64,000 bases of DNA. It comes from Pseudoglutamicibacter cumminsii. Lineage in GTDB: Bacteria > Actinomycetota > Actinomycetes > Actinomycetales > Micrococcaceae. A model generated the notes under the pieces. That model did no database searches and was not told the origin of the DNA. It saw only the letters and a program-made list of their open reading frames with translations. Every line of letters starts with the position of its first letter. The first letter of the stretch is position 1. Below are positions 34,564-44,089 of the stretch, one piece after another. Both the position numbers and the translations under genes were made by a program. The stretch is taken from positions 1,178,001 to 1,242,000 of the forward strand of contig NZ_JAFBCO010000001.1 in NCBI RefSeq assembly GCF_016907775.1, given 5' to 3'.

Positions 34564-34968
34564 ATGACCAATCCGAGCTTCTCTTCGGATCACGATGATT
34601 CTGACCGCCCCGGCGGCCCCCTCCAACACAGCGCGGACATCGCCAAGTGCACTGACTATGCTTCTTTGGGGCATCAGATGCACTGGGTTCGTGCTCGAAG
34701 AGCGATGCTGAGCGATGATTGGGAACCTGCGCAGATCATCACTTCGATAGGGCACCAGCTTATTTTCGTGACGGGTAGTGGCATCCATCTAATGTGGAAC
34801 CATGATCCGATCTTTCTGTCGAGTCGTGTCAACCTCGCAGCCCAAGCAGAGGATGTTGAGGTCATGTGGTCGGCTAGCTTCAGTATGCTCACTATCCGCG
34901 TTGGCGATAGTCGGAGCTGGTGCTGTGTCGGTCTCCAGGACGGCCCGATAACCCCCTGCACGTTCTGA
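34564..34968 (+). CDS. Hypothetical protein, 134 residues
   Basis: A frame opens at ATG 34564 behind AAGGAAATAATC and encodes a soluble protein with no signal peptide or membrane helix. It has Trp- and Ser-rich segments (MHWVRARRAMLSDDWEP, IHLMWNHDP). I do not recognise the family. Codon and base use are less GC-rich than the surroundings, and the preceding 190 bases are AT-rich with short direct repeats (AATTCTTGTTT). This suggests foreign DNA at the junction between the decay zone and the uvrA-like gene. Confidence 0.5.
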   Translation: MTNPSFSSDHDDSDRPGGPLQHSADIAKCTDYASLGHQMHWVRARRAMLSDDWEPAQIITSIGHQLIFVTGSGIHLMWNHDPIFLSSRVNLAAQAEDVEVMWSASFSMLTIRVGDSRSWCCVGLQDGPITPCTF

Positions 34969-35069
34969 ATAGCGGTGGCTTCTCTTAGCTCGAACAAGCT
35001 GTGTCAGAGGTGGGCGGGGTGTCTGTGTTAGCGTTCTTCACCCTCGCCTCCATCGCCGCCGCATCAAGC

Positions 35070-37673
35070 TCAGCGCAGGCCGGCTCGTTCAGCCAGCGCC
35101 TGCGCCGTAACCGAGCGCGAATCCGGGCCCACACCCTGCTGAGCGACCGCGGCCGGCGTTCCTGTTGCGAGGATCTGGCCGCCCTCGTCGCCGGCTCCCG
35201 GGCCGACGTCGATGACGTGGTCAGCCTGCGCGACCACCCGGAGGTCGTGCTCAACCACGACCACCGTCGCGCCATCCTCGACCAACCGCCGCAACTGCGC
35301 AAGCAGCAGGTCAACGTCCGCGGGGTGCAGCCCCGTCGTCGGCTCATCCAGTAGGTACAGGCTGTGCTTACGGCTGGAGCCGCGTTGCATCTCGGAGGCG
35401 AGCTTGATCCGTTGCGCCTCGCCGCCCGAAAGCTCCGGGGAACCCTGCCCCAGCCGCAGATAGCCCAGACCGAGCGCGTGCAGGAATTCGACCGAGCGTA
35501 GAATCCGCGGCTCCTCCGCGAAAGCCTCAAGCGCCTCGTCCACGGTCAACGCCAAAACATCCGCGATGCTGCGGCCGTTCCACTGCACCTCAAGGATCTC
35601 CGGCCTATAACGCTTGCCGTGGCAGGCCGGGCAGGTCGTGTACGTGCCCGGCAGGAACACCAGCTCGACCTCGATGCTGCCCGCGCCATCGCACTCGGGG
35701 CAGCGGCCCTTCGTTGTGTTGTAGGAAAAGTCGGATACCGACATGCCGCGCCGCTTAGCCTCGGGTGTTGCGGCGAAGAGCTTGCGGACGTGGTCGAAAA
35801 GGCCCGTGTAGGTCGCGACGGTGGAACGCACAGTGCGGCCGATCGGCTTTTGGGTGATGTGAACCAGGCGGCGGATCTTATCCAGCCCCGTTGCGCTCTC
35901 CACCCGGAAGTCCTCGGAAGAGTCGGAACCTGGCGTGAGCTCAGCGTCCGCGTCCTCGGCGGTGGCCTCATCGGCGCCAACCACCTGCTGGGCCGAACGC
36001 GCCGCCGCGTCAGCCAGCACCCCGGTGACCAAGGTGGACTTGCCGGAACCGGACACACCCGTGACCGCGGTGAGCGCGCCGAGCGGGAAGTCGACGTCGG
36101 CCCCGTCGAAAGCGCGTGCGTGCACGCCGGTCAGGCTGATGGATTCACCGGTGCCGGCCGGGGTGTCCGTCAGTTCCGGGAACTCCGCGTTCAACGCGGC
36201 AGCAGTGGGGGAGCCCAGCTGCTCTGCTTTAGCGCGGAACTCGCTCGTGGGGCCGGAGAACACAAGTTGACCGCCGCGCTCGCCGGCGCGCGGGCCGATG
36301 TCCACGATCCAATCGCATCCCGCCACCAGGGACATGTCGTGCTCCACCAGAAGCACCGAATTACCGGCGTCGATGAAGCGCTGCAGAAGCTCGGAGACCG
36401 CTTTCCGCTCCACGACGTGCAGGCCGGCCGAGGGCTCATCCAGCACATAGGTTGTGCCGAACAGGTTCGAGTTCAACTGGGATGCCAGCCGCAGGCGCTG
36501 ATGCTCACCCGCGGACAAGCTGCGTGCCGGGCGGGAGAGGCTCAGGTGGCCCAGCCCCAGCTCGATAGCCGCGCGCACCGTGGGCAGCACCTGATCCAGC
36601 AGTAGCTTTTCGGCCTCGTCGTGCTCGTTCCACTGCTGCTTGCTGATCCCCTCCACACGCTGGAGGCGGTTCTCCAGCGCGGACAGCACGTCCTTCAAGG
36701 CCAGGTTGTTGAACTCGTCGATCGCGTAGCCGGCGTAGGTGACCTGCAAGGTGTCCGGCTGGAAGCCGCGGCCCTGGCAGGTGGGGCACGTCGATGAATG
36801 CATGAAGGAAAGCACGCGGCGGCGGTTCTTATCCGACTCGGTTTCCGCGAGGGTGTCGGTGAGGTATGTGGCTACCGAGCGCCATTTGCCTTTATAGGAC
36901 CCGTGCACAGCGTTTTCGTCCCGCACCGGGTGGACGGTGACCACCGGCTGTTCGTCCGTGAACAGGATCCAGTCGCGGTCCTTTTGTGGAATCTCCCGCC
37001 ACGGGATGTCGATGGGGTAGCCGAGGGTGCCCAGGATGTCCCGGAAGTTCTTGCCCAGCCACGCCCCGGGCCATGCGGCGATCGCGCCGTCCCAGATGGA
37101 CAGGCTGGGGTCCGGCACCATCGATTCTTCCGTTGGCCGGTGCACAGCGCCGGTACCTTGGCATTCGGGGCACATGCCGGCGGTGGTGTTGGGGGAGAAG
37201 GCGTCGGAGTCGAGCCGGCCGTATTCGAGCCGCTCCCGCATGCCGGCCGGGTAGGTCCCGGAGCGCGAGAAGAGCAGCCGAATACTGTTCGACATATTCG
37301 AGATCGTGCCGACGGAGGAGCGCGCCCCGCCCAGGGTGGTGGACTGTTGCAGGGCCACCGTCGGCGGCAGGCCAGTGACCGACCCGACGCGCGGGTTGAC
37401 TGCGCCACCGATGAGCCGGCGGGCGAAGGGGGCGACGGATTCCAGGTAGCGGCGCTGCGCCTCGCCGTGGATGGTGCCGAAAGCGAGGCTGGATTTGCCT
37501 GAACCTGAAACGCCGGTGATGGCCACGAGGGTGTCGCGCGGCAGGTCGACGTCGATGTGTTTCAGGTTGTGTAGGTGCGCGTCACGCACCCGGATCATGG
37601 GATCGTGCTCCGCGCGCGCCGTTGCGTGCGGAACTGTGTGCGGAACCGTGAACTCGGGCTGGGCGTGAGTCAT
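35070..37673 (-). CDS. UvrA-like ABC excinuclease paralogue (UvrA2/DrrC type)
   Basis: This protein of about 867 residues has the two-ABC architecture of UvrA: Walker A GVSGSGKSSLAFG and GVSGSGKSTLVTG, signature motifs LSAGEHQRLRLASQL and LSGGEAQRIKLASEM, and Walker B VLDEPSAGL and LLDEPTTGL. Zinc-finger pairs CPECQGTG/CPTCQGRG and CPECDGAG/CPACHGKRY are present. It is shorter than housekeeping UvrA (about 950). UvrA2-type paralogues act in DNA-damage or DNA-binding-drug resistance. The start is ATG 37673 or GTG 37682; neither has a good ribosome site. It is divergent from the hsd operon across a palindrome-bearing promoter. Confidence 0.9.
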   Translation of the reverse strand: MTHAQPEFTVPHTVPHATARAEHDPMIRVRDAHLHNLKHIDVDLPRDTLVAITGVSGSGKSSLAFGTIHGEAQRRYLESVAPFARRLIGGAVNPRVGSVTGLPPTVALQQSTTLGGARSSVGTISNMSNSIRLLFSRSGTYPAGMRERLEYGRLDSDAFSPNTTAGMCPECQGTGAVHRPTEESMVPDPSLSIWDGAIAAWPGAWLGKNFRDILGTLGYPIDIPWREIPQKDRDWILFTDEQPVVTVHPVRDENAVHGSYKGKWRSVATYLTDTLAETESDKNRRRVLSFMHSSTCPTCQGRGFQPDTLQVTYAGYAIDEFNNLALKDVLSALENRLQRVEGISKQQWNEHDEAEKLLLDQVLPTVRAAIELGLGHLSLSRPARSLSAGEHQRLRLASQLNSNLFGTTYVLDEPSAGLHVVERKAVSELLQRFIDAGNSVLLVEHDMSLVAGCDWIVDIGPRAGERGGQLVFSGPTSEFRAKAEQLGSPTAAALNAEFPELTDTPAGTGESISLTGVHARAFDGADVDFPLGALTAVTGVSGSGKSTLVTGVLADAAARSAQQVVGADEATAEDADAELTPGSDSSEDFRVESATGLDKIRRLVHITQKPIGRTVRSTVATYTGLFDHVRKLFAATPEAKRRGMSVSDFSYNTTKGRCPECDGAGSIEVELVFLPGTYTTCPACHGKRYRPEILEVQWNGRSIADVLALTVDEALEAFAEEPRILRSVEFLHALGLGYLRLGQGSPELSGGEAQRIKLASEMQRGSSRKHSLYLLDEPTTGLHPADVDLLLAQLRRLVEDGATVVVVEHDLRVVAQADHVIDVGPGAGDEGGQILATGTPAAVAQQGVGPDSRSVTAQALAERAGLR

Positions 37674-37786
37674 GGTGGCCACTCTATCGGGCAGGCCGTG
37701 CCGGTGTAGGTGGTGAAGGCTCGACGATCAGCGCGAGTCCCGCCGCCGCGCAACAACCCGCGCCTTATCGACCTTGGCGAAAGGAC

Positions 37787-37813
37787 CTGACATATCCTGT
37801 CAGAAAGCTTTCT
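37787..37813. promoter_or_regulatory. Adjacent palindromes in the uvrA-like/hsdM divergent promoter
   Basis: CTGACATATCCTGTCAG (6-base arms, 37787-37803) runs into AGAAAGCTTTCT (perfect 12-bp palindrome, 37802-37813). They lie 40-67 bases before the hsdM start and about 115 before the uvrA-like start, in a region that must hold promoters for both. Operator sites for an unseen regulator are likely. Confidence 0.45.
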
Positions 37814-37853
37814 TTTGGCTTCCATTCGCGTGCCTGGGTTGTGAGGGGTTGTT

Positions 37854-39416
37854 GTGGGTTCTTTGTCGCGTGAGGTTCAGCGGGATCGTTTGCACCGGAC
37901 TATTTGGGAGGTCGCGAACGAGCTCCGCGGCGCGGTGGATGGCTGGGATTTCAAGAGCTATGTGCTCGGAATGCTGTTCTATCGCTTCATTTCGGAGAAC
38001 CTCGCGACCTTCATCGAGAAGAACGAGGGCGAAGGCTTCAGCTACGCGGACCTGACGGATGAGCAGGCTGAACCGATCCGTCAGATGATGGTGGATGAGA
38101 AGGGTTTCTTCATCCTCCCCTCGCAACTGTTCGTGAACGTACGCAAGCGGGCGGCGCAGGACGAGAACCTGAACGAGACCCTGGAGAAGGTTTTCCAAAA
38201 CATCGAAGGCTCATCGGTGGGGCATGCGAGCGAAGACGACCTCAAAGGCCTGTTCGATGATCTTGATGTGAACTCGACCCGCCTGGGTAACACGGTGGAG
38301 CGCCGCAACGAGAAGCTGCGTAAGCTGCTCAACGCGATCGGTGAGCTGGACATGGGGGAGCAGCACGATGAGGGCATCGACATGTTCGGTGACGCCTACG
38401 AGTTCCTCATGCAGATGTACGCCTCGCAGGCCGGTAAGTCCGGCGGCGAGTACTACACGCCGCAAGAGGTCAGTGAGCTGTTGGCGCGGCTGACGGTGAT
38501 CGGTAAGGACAGCGTGCAGCGCGTGTACGACCCGGCTGTCGGTTCGGGTTCGCTGCTTCTTAAGTTCGCGAAGGTCCTGGGCCCGAATGGTGTGCGGCAG
38601 GGGTATTACGGTCAGGAGATCAACCTGACTACCTATAACTTGGCGCGCATCAACATGTTTTTGCATGACGTGAACTATGACAAGTTCAATATCGCGCACG
38701 GGGATACGCTGATTGATCCGCAGCATTGGGATGATCAGCCGTTTGATGCGATTGTGTCTAACCCGCCGTATTCGACGCGGTGGGAGGGTAAGAATAATCC
38801 GTTGCTGATTAACGATGTGCGGTTCGCTCCGGCCGGTGTGTTGGCCCCGGTGACGAAGGCGGACCTCGCGTTCACGATGCATGTGCTTGCGTGGCTTGCG
38901 GTCGATGGCACGGCCGCGTTGGTGCAGTTCCCTGGGGTTTTGTATCGCGGGGGCACGGAGCAGAAGATCCGTAAATACTTGGTGGACAACAATTATGTCG
39001 ATGCGGTGATTCAGTTGCCGGAGGACATGTTCTTTGGCACCACGATTGCTGTTTGTGTGCTCGTGTTGAAGAAGTCCAAGAAGGACAATGACGTGTTGTT
39101 TATTGACGCGTCGAAGGACTTCGTGCGGCAGGGTAAACATAATGTGATGGCGCCGTCGCACCGCGACAAGATCGTTGAGATGGTCGCGGAGCGCAGCGAG
39201 GAGCAGTACGTTTCCAAGCGGGCGAGCGCTGAGGAGATCGCGGCGAACGACTACAACCTCTCCGTGAGCTCCTACGTGGAGATGGAAGATACCCGCGAAA
39301 AGATCGACATTGCTCAGTTGAACGCCGAAATCGCGGAAATCGTCCAGCGTCAGGCCGCGTTGCGGACCAGCATCGACGCGATCGTCGCCGAACTCGAAGC
39401 AGGTGCAGCCAAGTGA
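37854..39416 (+). CDS. hsdM: Type I restriction-modification DNA methyltransferase HsdM
   Basis: This 520-residue subunit has an N-terminal helical domain (LRGAVDGWDFKSYVLGMLFYRFIS), SAM-binding motif I (VYDPAVGSGSLLLK, D226) and catalytic motif IV NPPY (N303-Y306), which marks N6-adenine methylation. It should form M2S with HsdS to methylate the recognition site, and R2M2S with HsdR to restrict. It starts at GTG 37854 with GTGAGGGG upstream and overlaps hsdS by GTGA. A degenerate 226-bp copy of its central part lies 4.4 kb upstream. Confidence 0.95.
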   Translation: MGSLSREVQRDRLHRTIWEVANELRGAVDGWDFKSYVLGMLFYRFISENLATFIEKNEGEGFSYADLTDEQAEPIRQMMVDEKGFFILPSQLFVNVRKRAAQDENLNETLEKVFQNIEGSSVGHASEDDLKGLFDDLDVNSTRLGNTVERRNEKLRKLLNAIGELDMGEQHDEGIDMFGDAYEFLMQMYASQAGKSGGEYYTPQEVSELLARLTVIGKDSVQRVYDPAVGSGSLLLKFAKVLGPNGVRQGYYGQEINLTTYNLARINMFLHDVNYDKFNIAHGDTLIDPQHWDDQPFDAIVSNPPYSTRWEGKNNPLLINDVRFAPAGVLAPVTKADLAFTMHVLAWLAVDGTAALVQFPGVLYRGGTEQKIRKYLVDNNYVDAVIQLPEDMFFGTTIAVCVLVLKKSKKDNDVLFIDASKDFVRQGKHNVMAPSHRDKIVEMVAERSEEQYVSKRASAEEIAANDYNLSVSSYVEMEDTREKIDIAQLNAEIAEIVQRQAALRTSIDAIVAELEAGAAK

Positions 39417-40642
39417 ACCGCGTCGAGAAACTGATCCAAGAACTCTGCCCCAACGGGGTTGAGCATAAACCGCTTGGCGAAGTTGGAGGCTTTGTTAGGG
39501 GCGGGATCTTTCAGCGCAAAGACTTGTTTGAGACAGGAAAACCGGGAATCCATTACGGCCAGATTCATACTGTTTACAACATTTCTGCGTCCAAAACTAT
39601 CTCTTTCCTCAACGATTCAACATATGAGAAAGCGCGTAAGGCTCAGCCGGGTGCGTTGGTCATAGCGACGACAAGCGAAGACGATGAAGCGGTCGGAAAA
39701 GCCGTTGCATGGCTAGGAGATAGCCCCGCGGCAGTGAGCGGTGATGCGGTCATTTTTGAGCATCAGCAAGACCCAAAGTTTGTGTCCTACTGGTTCAATA
39801 CGCAAGAGTTCCATCAGCAGAAACTTCGCTATTTAACGGGAACTAAAGTCCGGAGAATATCGCCAGCTAGCCTTGCAAAGATGGTCTTCCCGGTTCCGCC
39901 GATTGAGGTGCAGCGGGAGATCGTTAAGATCCTTGATCTTTTTACTGAGCTCGAGGCTGAGCTCGAGGCTGAGCTCGAGGCTCGCCGGAAGCAGTACGAA
40001 CACTACCGCGACCAGCTCCTCGAACTGGAGGAGTGGCCACAAGTTGCTTTGGACGACGCCTTCACCCTCAAGGGCGGCTACACCCCGGCAAAAAGCAACA
40101 AAGAATACTGGGAAGACGGGACGATCCCATGGATACGCATGGACGACCTGCGCTTACTTGGCACGAGGCTAAATACGGCTCAAACCAAGGTGAACGAAGC
40201 TGCGGTAAAGAAAGGTGGGCCTTTTGTACCGGGCTCATTTGTTGTTGCTACGACGGCAACGATCGGCGATCATGCTCTGGTTCAAGTTCCTTTCCTTGCG
40301 AATCAGCAATTTACAGTCTTGACACTGAAGCCTGAATGGAAACAGAGATTTGATCTGAATTTTCTATACTTTTATTTTTTCAAGCTCGGGGACTGGTGCC
40401 GTCAGAACGTTCGTAACGCGAGTATTCCAACGTTGGATCGGCGTAAGTTCAAGAGCTTCCAATTTCCGTGCCCGCCGATTGAGGTCCAGCGGGAGATTGC
40501 CGACGTTCTCGACAAGTTTGATGCGCTCGTGAACGACTTGTCGTCTGGTTTGCCGGCCGAGATCGAGGCTCGGCGGAAACAGTATGAGTACTATCGAGAC
40601 AAACTATTGACCTTCAAAGAGTTGCAACCAGAAGCGGCATAA
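39413..40642 (+). CDS. hsdS: Type I restriction-modification specificity subunit HsdS
   Basis: This 409-residue protein has two target-recognition domains (about 1-160 and 215-360), each followed by a conserved helical spacer with the shared sequence PPIEVQREI and EARRKQYE-YRD-LL. The two halves therefore recognise the two parts of a split DNA site. The central spacer contains three ELEA repeats. The GTG start overlaps the hsdM stop, so M and S are coupled. Base composition in the recognition domains is lower in GC than in the spacers, as usual for these fast-exchanging modules. The recognition site cannot be predicted. Confidence 0.95.
   Translation: MNRVEKLIQELCPNGVEHKPLGEVGGFVRGGIFQRKDLFETGKPGIHYGQIHTVYNISASKTISFLNDSTYEKARKAQPGALVIATTSEDDEAVGKAVAWLGDSPAAVSGDAVIFEHQQDPKFVSYWFNTQEFHQQKLRYLTGTKVRRISPASLAKMVFPVPPIEVQREIVKILDLFTELEAELEAELEARRKQYEHYRDQLLELEEWPQVALDDAFTLKGGYTPAKSNKEYWEDGTIPWIRMDDLRLLGTRLNTAQTKVNEAAVKKGGPFVPGSFVVATTATIGDHALVQVPFLANQQFTVLTLKPEWKQRFDLNFLYFYFFKLGDWCRQNVRNASIPTLDRRKFKSFQFPCPPIEVQREIADVLDKFDALVNDLSSGLPAEIEARRKQYEYYRDKLLTFKELQPEAA
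39947..39982 (+). repeat. Three in-frame 12-bp repeats (ELEA) in the HsdS hinge
   Basis: GAGCTCGAGGCT occurs three times head to tail with no differences (39947-39958, 39959-39970, 39971-39982), encoding ELEA-ELEA-ELEA in the central spacer. In EcoR124I and its relatives, 2 versus 3 copies of a comparable 4-residue repeat (TAEL) change the gap in the recognition site from 6 to 7 bases. Perfect 12-bp units can change in number by slippage without losing frame. Confidence 0.92.
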
Positions 40643-40693
40643 ACCCACTTCCACTTCGGTTCTCGTTAACGGCAGGGTAGGGGATAGGTAGGG

Positions 40694-43600
40694 ATGGAAC
40701 GCTCCACAATCGAGGATCTGGGCCGCGGCACAATCGCCCCCATCGCGGTCAGCGATGAAGCGACCGTCGTTGCCACCTACGAACCCGACACCACCGCATC
40801 GGACGCCTACCAGTCCGAAGCGCAACTCGAAGACGCCCTCATCGCGCAACTCCAAGCGCAAGCCTACGAATACGCCGACATCCGCGACGAGGCCGCCCTC
40901 GTCGCGAACCTGCGCACCCAACTCGAAGCGCTCAACAACATCCAATTCACAGACGCGGAATGGGAAACGTTCTTCGAAACGTCCATCTCCAGCGCCAACG
41001 AAGGCCCCAAAGAGAAAACCTGGCGCCTCCACAACGCCAACACCCAACTGTTACGCCGCGAAGACGGAACCACCAAAAACATTCGGCTGATCGACAAAAC
41101 CCACATCCACAACAACAAACTCCAAGTCATCAACCAATACGCCGTCGACGCCGGAACCGGCCCCGGCTCCGCGACCCACTCCAACCGGTACGACGTCACC
41201 ATCCTCGTCAACGGGCTGCCACTCATCCACATCGAACTCAAACGCCGCGGCGTCAACCTCCGCGAAGCGTTCAACCAAATAGCCCGCTACCAAAACCAAT
41301 CCCTCTGGGCAGGCCGCGGCCTCTTCGACTACGTACAAGTGTTCGTGATCTCCAACGGAACACTCACCAAGTACTACTCCAACACCACCCGCCCCAAGAA
41401 AACCGACAACACCAAACGCACCCCCAACACGTGGGCCTTCACCTGCTGGTGGGCAGACAGCAAAAACAAAATCATCCCAGACCTGGGCGGCTTCACCCGC
41501 ACCTTCTTCGCCAAACACACCATCCTCAACATCATCACCAAATACTGTGTGCTCCGCGAAGACGGCAACCTCCTGGTCATGCGGCCCTACCAAATCGCCG
41601 CGACCGAACGCATCCTCCAGCGCATCGACGTAGCCGCCAACAACAAAATGCTCGGCACCACCCAAGCCGGCGGCTACATCTGGCACACCACCGGCTCCGG
41701 CAAAACACTCACCAGCTTCAAAACCGCGCAACTCGCCACCGCGCTCCCCAGCAACCCCAAGGTCCTGTTCGTTGTAGACCGCAAAGACCTTGACTACCAA
41801 ACCATGCGGGAATACGACAGCTTCAAAAAAGGTGCTGCGAACTCCAATACCTCCACCAAAATTCTCACCGAACAAATGGGGGACCCCAACGCGCGCATCA
41901 TCATCACAACCATCCAAAAACTCTCCAACTTCGTTGCTGCGAACGCGAAACACCCGATCTACAACGAACACACGGTGATCATCTTCGACGAATGCCACCG
42001 ATCCCAATTCGGTGAAATGCATAACGCGATCACCAAGAAATTCAAGAAATACAACATCTTCGGGTTCACCGGAACACCGATTTTCCGCGATAACGCCGGC
42101 AAATCTTACGGTGCACGCGACGGCCGCGTAGTGCTGCGCACCACCGAGGAAACCTTCGGCGAACAACTCCACACCTACACAATCGTCGATGCGATCGAAG
42201 ACAAGAACGTCCTCCCCTTCAAACTCGCGTACAACAGCGTGCTGGCGCGTGCCGGCGGGGTAGTTGCGGAAGACGCAAGCCGCGCGCAAGAAGAAGCCGC
42301 ACTCATGGCGCCCGAACGCATCAGCGCCGTCACCAGCTACATCCTCAAACACTTCAACCAGCACACCCGACGCCTAACAGATACCGGCGAATCCAACACC
42401 ACGTACATCCACACCGTCACGAGCAACACCGCTGACGTCGCTCGCACACGGGGTAGAGGCGGCGAAGCGATCACAGTCAAGCGGCGCGTCAACGGTTTCA
42501 ACGCGATGATGGCCGTGCAATCCGTTGAAGCGGCCAAGCTCTACTACAACGAATTCAAAGCACAGCAGGCCGAGCTGCCGGAGCATCAGCAGCTGAAAGT
42601 CGCCACAATCTTCAGCTACGGCGCCAACGAAGACCCCGAAGCCGGAATCCTCGCGGAAGAAGGGTTCGACACCCGCGGGCTCAGCGGTGAGAACCGCGAA
42701 TTCCTGGACACCGCCATCGCCGACTACAACAAGATTTTCGGCGCCAGCTACGACGCCAACGGCGACAACTTCCAGAACTACTACCGCGACCTCTCCATGC
42801 GGGTCAAAGACCGCGAAGTAGACCTGCTGCTGGTCGTGAACATGTTCCTCACCGGCTTCGACGCCCCAACCCTGAACACGCTCTACGTAGACAAGAACCT
42901 GAAATACCACGGGCTGATCCAGGCGTTCTCACGCACCAACCGCATCCTCAACACCGTCAAACGGTACGGGAACATCGTGTGCTTCCGTGACCTCCAAGAG
43001 AACACCGAAGACGCCCTCGCGTTGTTCGGGAACGCTGACGCGCAAGGTATCGCGCTACTGGAGCCATACGAGCACTACCTGGACCAGTACCGGCTCAAAG
43101 TCGCAGAGATGCTGGCCTTCCATGCCCCCGGCACCGGGGTGCCTGCGAGTGAAAGCGAACAGCGGCACTTCGCCGAAGTCTTCGGCGAGATCCTGAAGCT
43201 ACGGAACCTGTTGGCCGGGTTCGATGAGTTCCCCGAGGATGATGACCTCACCCCGCGCGACATTCAAGACCTGCAGAGCGTCTACCTCGCGGTGCGCGAT
43301 GAGATGCGGGCGGATGCCGAGGCGAACGAGCCGCAACCGGAACAGCTTGAACTTGTGTTCGAGATCGAGCTGATGCGGCAAGTGGAAGTCAACGTTGACT
43401 ACATTCTGATGCTGGTTGAGAAGTTCCGCGAACCGATGCTGAAATCCCAGGTTCCGGACTACCAGTACAAGGAACAAGTGTTGCAGGCGGTTGAATCCAG
43501 CCCGACGTTGCGCGATAAACGTGACCTGTTCATGGACTTCATCGAACTCGTCAACACTGACGCGAGCGTTGCCGAACAGTGGGTCGCGTTCATCAGTCAA

Positions 43601-43846
43601 CGCCGCGAACAAGAACTCGGAACACTCATCGAAGAAGAACGACTCCGCGAGCCTGCCGCGCGAGACTTCATGGAAAGCGCCTTCGACGCCGGGGAAGTCC
43701 CCCGCATCGGAACCGACATCGGCAAAGTGCTACCCCGCATGAGCTTCTTCGGCAACACCACCGGCGGTGAGAGCCGCGCCGAAGTCAAGGAACGCGTGCT
43801 CAACAAGATGACGGAGTTCCTGGAACGTTACGAACCGCTCGGGTGA
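40694..43846 (+). CDS. hsdR: Type I restriction endonuclease/translocase HsdR
   Basis: This 1050-residue subunit has an N-terminal PD-(D/E)xK nuclease domain (PLIHIELKRRG gives the ExK part) and an SF2 translocase. Walker A is HTTGSGKTLTS (G334), the DECH box is at D432, FTGTP is motif III, and TGFDAPTLNTLYVDKNL plus QAFSRTNRI are late motifs. A C-terminal helical domain contacts the methylase. It should pump DNA and cleave unmodified phage DNA. The start ATG lies 51 bases after hsdS with only a weak GGTAGGG site, which would keep HsdR levels low. Confidence 0.95.
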   Translation: MERSTIEDLGRGTIAPIAVSDEATVVATYEPDTTASDAYQSEAQLEDALIAQLQAQAYEYADIRDEAALVANLRTQLEALNNIQFTDAEWETFFETSISSANEGPKEKTWRLHNANTQLLRREDGTTKNIRLIDKTHIHNNKLQVINQYAVDAGTGPGSATHSNRYDVTILVNGLPLIHIELKRRGVNLREAFNQIARYQNQSLWAGRGLFDYVQVFVISNGTLTKYYSNTTRPKKTDNTKRTPNTWAFTCWWADSKNKIIPDLGGFTRTFFAKHTILNIITKYCVLREDGNLLVMRPYQIAATERILQRIDVAANNKMLGTTQAGGYIWHTTGSGKTLTSFKTAQLATALPSNPKVLFVVDRKDLDYQTMREYDSFKKGAANSNTSTKILTEQMGDPNARIIITTIQKLSNFVAANAKHPIYNEHTVIIFDECHRSQFGEMHNAITKKFKKYNIFGFTGTPIFRDNAGKSYGARDGRVVLRTTEETFGEQLHTYTIVDAIEDKNVLPFKLAYNSVLARAGGVVAEDASRAQEEAALMAPERISAVTSYILKHFNQHTRRLTDTGESNTTYIHTVTSNTADVARTRGRGGEAITVKRRVNGFNAMMAVQSVEAAKLYYNEFKAQQAELPEHQQLKVATIFSYGANEDPEAGILAEEGFDTRGLSGENREFLDTAIADYNKIFGASYDANGDNFQNYYRDLSMRVKDREVDLLLVVNMFLTGFDAPTLNTLYVDKNLKYHGLIQAFSRTNRILNTVKRYGNIVCFRDLQENTEDALALFGNADAQGIALLEPYEHYLDQYRLKVAEMLAFHAPGTGVPASESEQRHFAEVFGEILKLRNLLAGFDEFPEDDDLTPRDIQDLQSVYLAVRDEMRADAEANEPQPEQLELVFEIELMRQVEVNVDYILMLVEKFREPMLKSQVPDYQYKEQVLQAVESSPTLRDKRDLFMDFIELVNTDASVAEQWVAFISQRREQELGTLIEEERLREPAARDFMESAFDAGEVPRIGTDIGKVLPRMSFFGNTTGGESRAEVKERVLNKMTEFLERYEPLG

Positions 43847-43990
43847 GTGCCGCTCGGCTAAGCGGCGCTGACCGCCGCAACTGCAACTACGACCAGCCGC
43901 CCCTGTGCGCATGTAGACCACTCAGGGGCTGCTGGCGCTAGCCATGTGGCGCGATGCTCGCAGATCCGCTAATGTTGTCTCGCCAGCTAT

Positions 43991-44030
43991 TGAAAATGAG
44001 AATGATTAGCAATATGCGAATCATTAGCAA
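43991..44030 (+). promoter_or_regulatory. Zur/Fur-like box upstream of the surface protein gene
   Basis: TGAAAATGAGAATGATTAGC (43991-44010) is followed by GCGAATCATTAGC and then CTGAATCATTCG. The AT-rich TGAAAATgAgAaTGATTa pattern resembles actinobacterial Zur boxes (TGAAAATNATTTTCA-like), and ATGATT/AATCATT half sites repeat in opposite orientations over 50 bases. It lies 60-100 bases upstream of a choice-of-anchor M protein gene, a family often linked to metal (zinc) uptake. Confidence 0.5.
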
Positions 44031-44089
44031 CTGAATCATTCGTAACAGCGTCATCACCAGCAGAGTCATCACCAGCTAAGGAGCGGTTC

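Noticed and set aside
39413-40642. Phase-variable inversion of hsdS
   Set aside because: There is only one hsdS gene, no second recognition-domain cassette and no inverted repeats or invertase nearby; only hinge-repeat slippage is supported.
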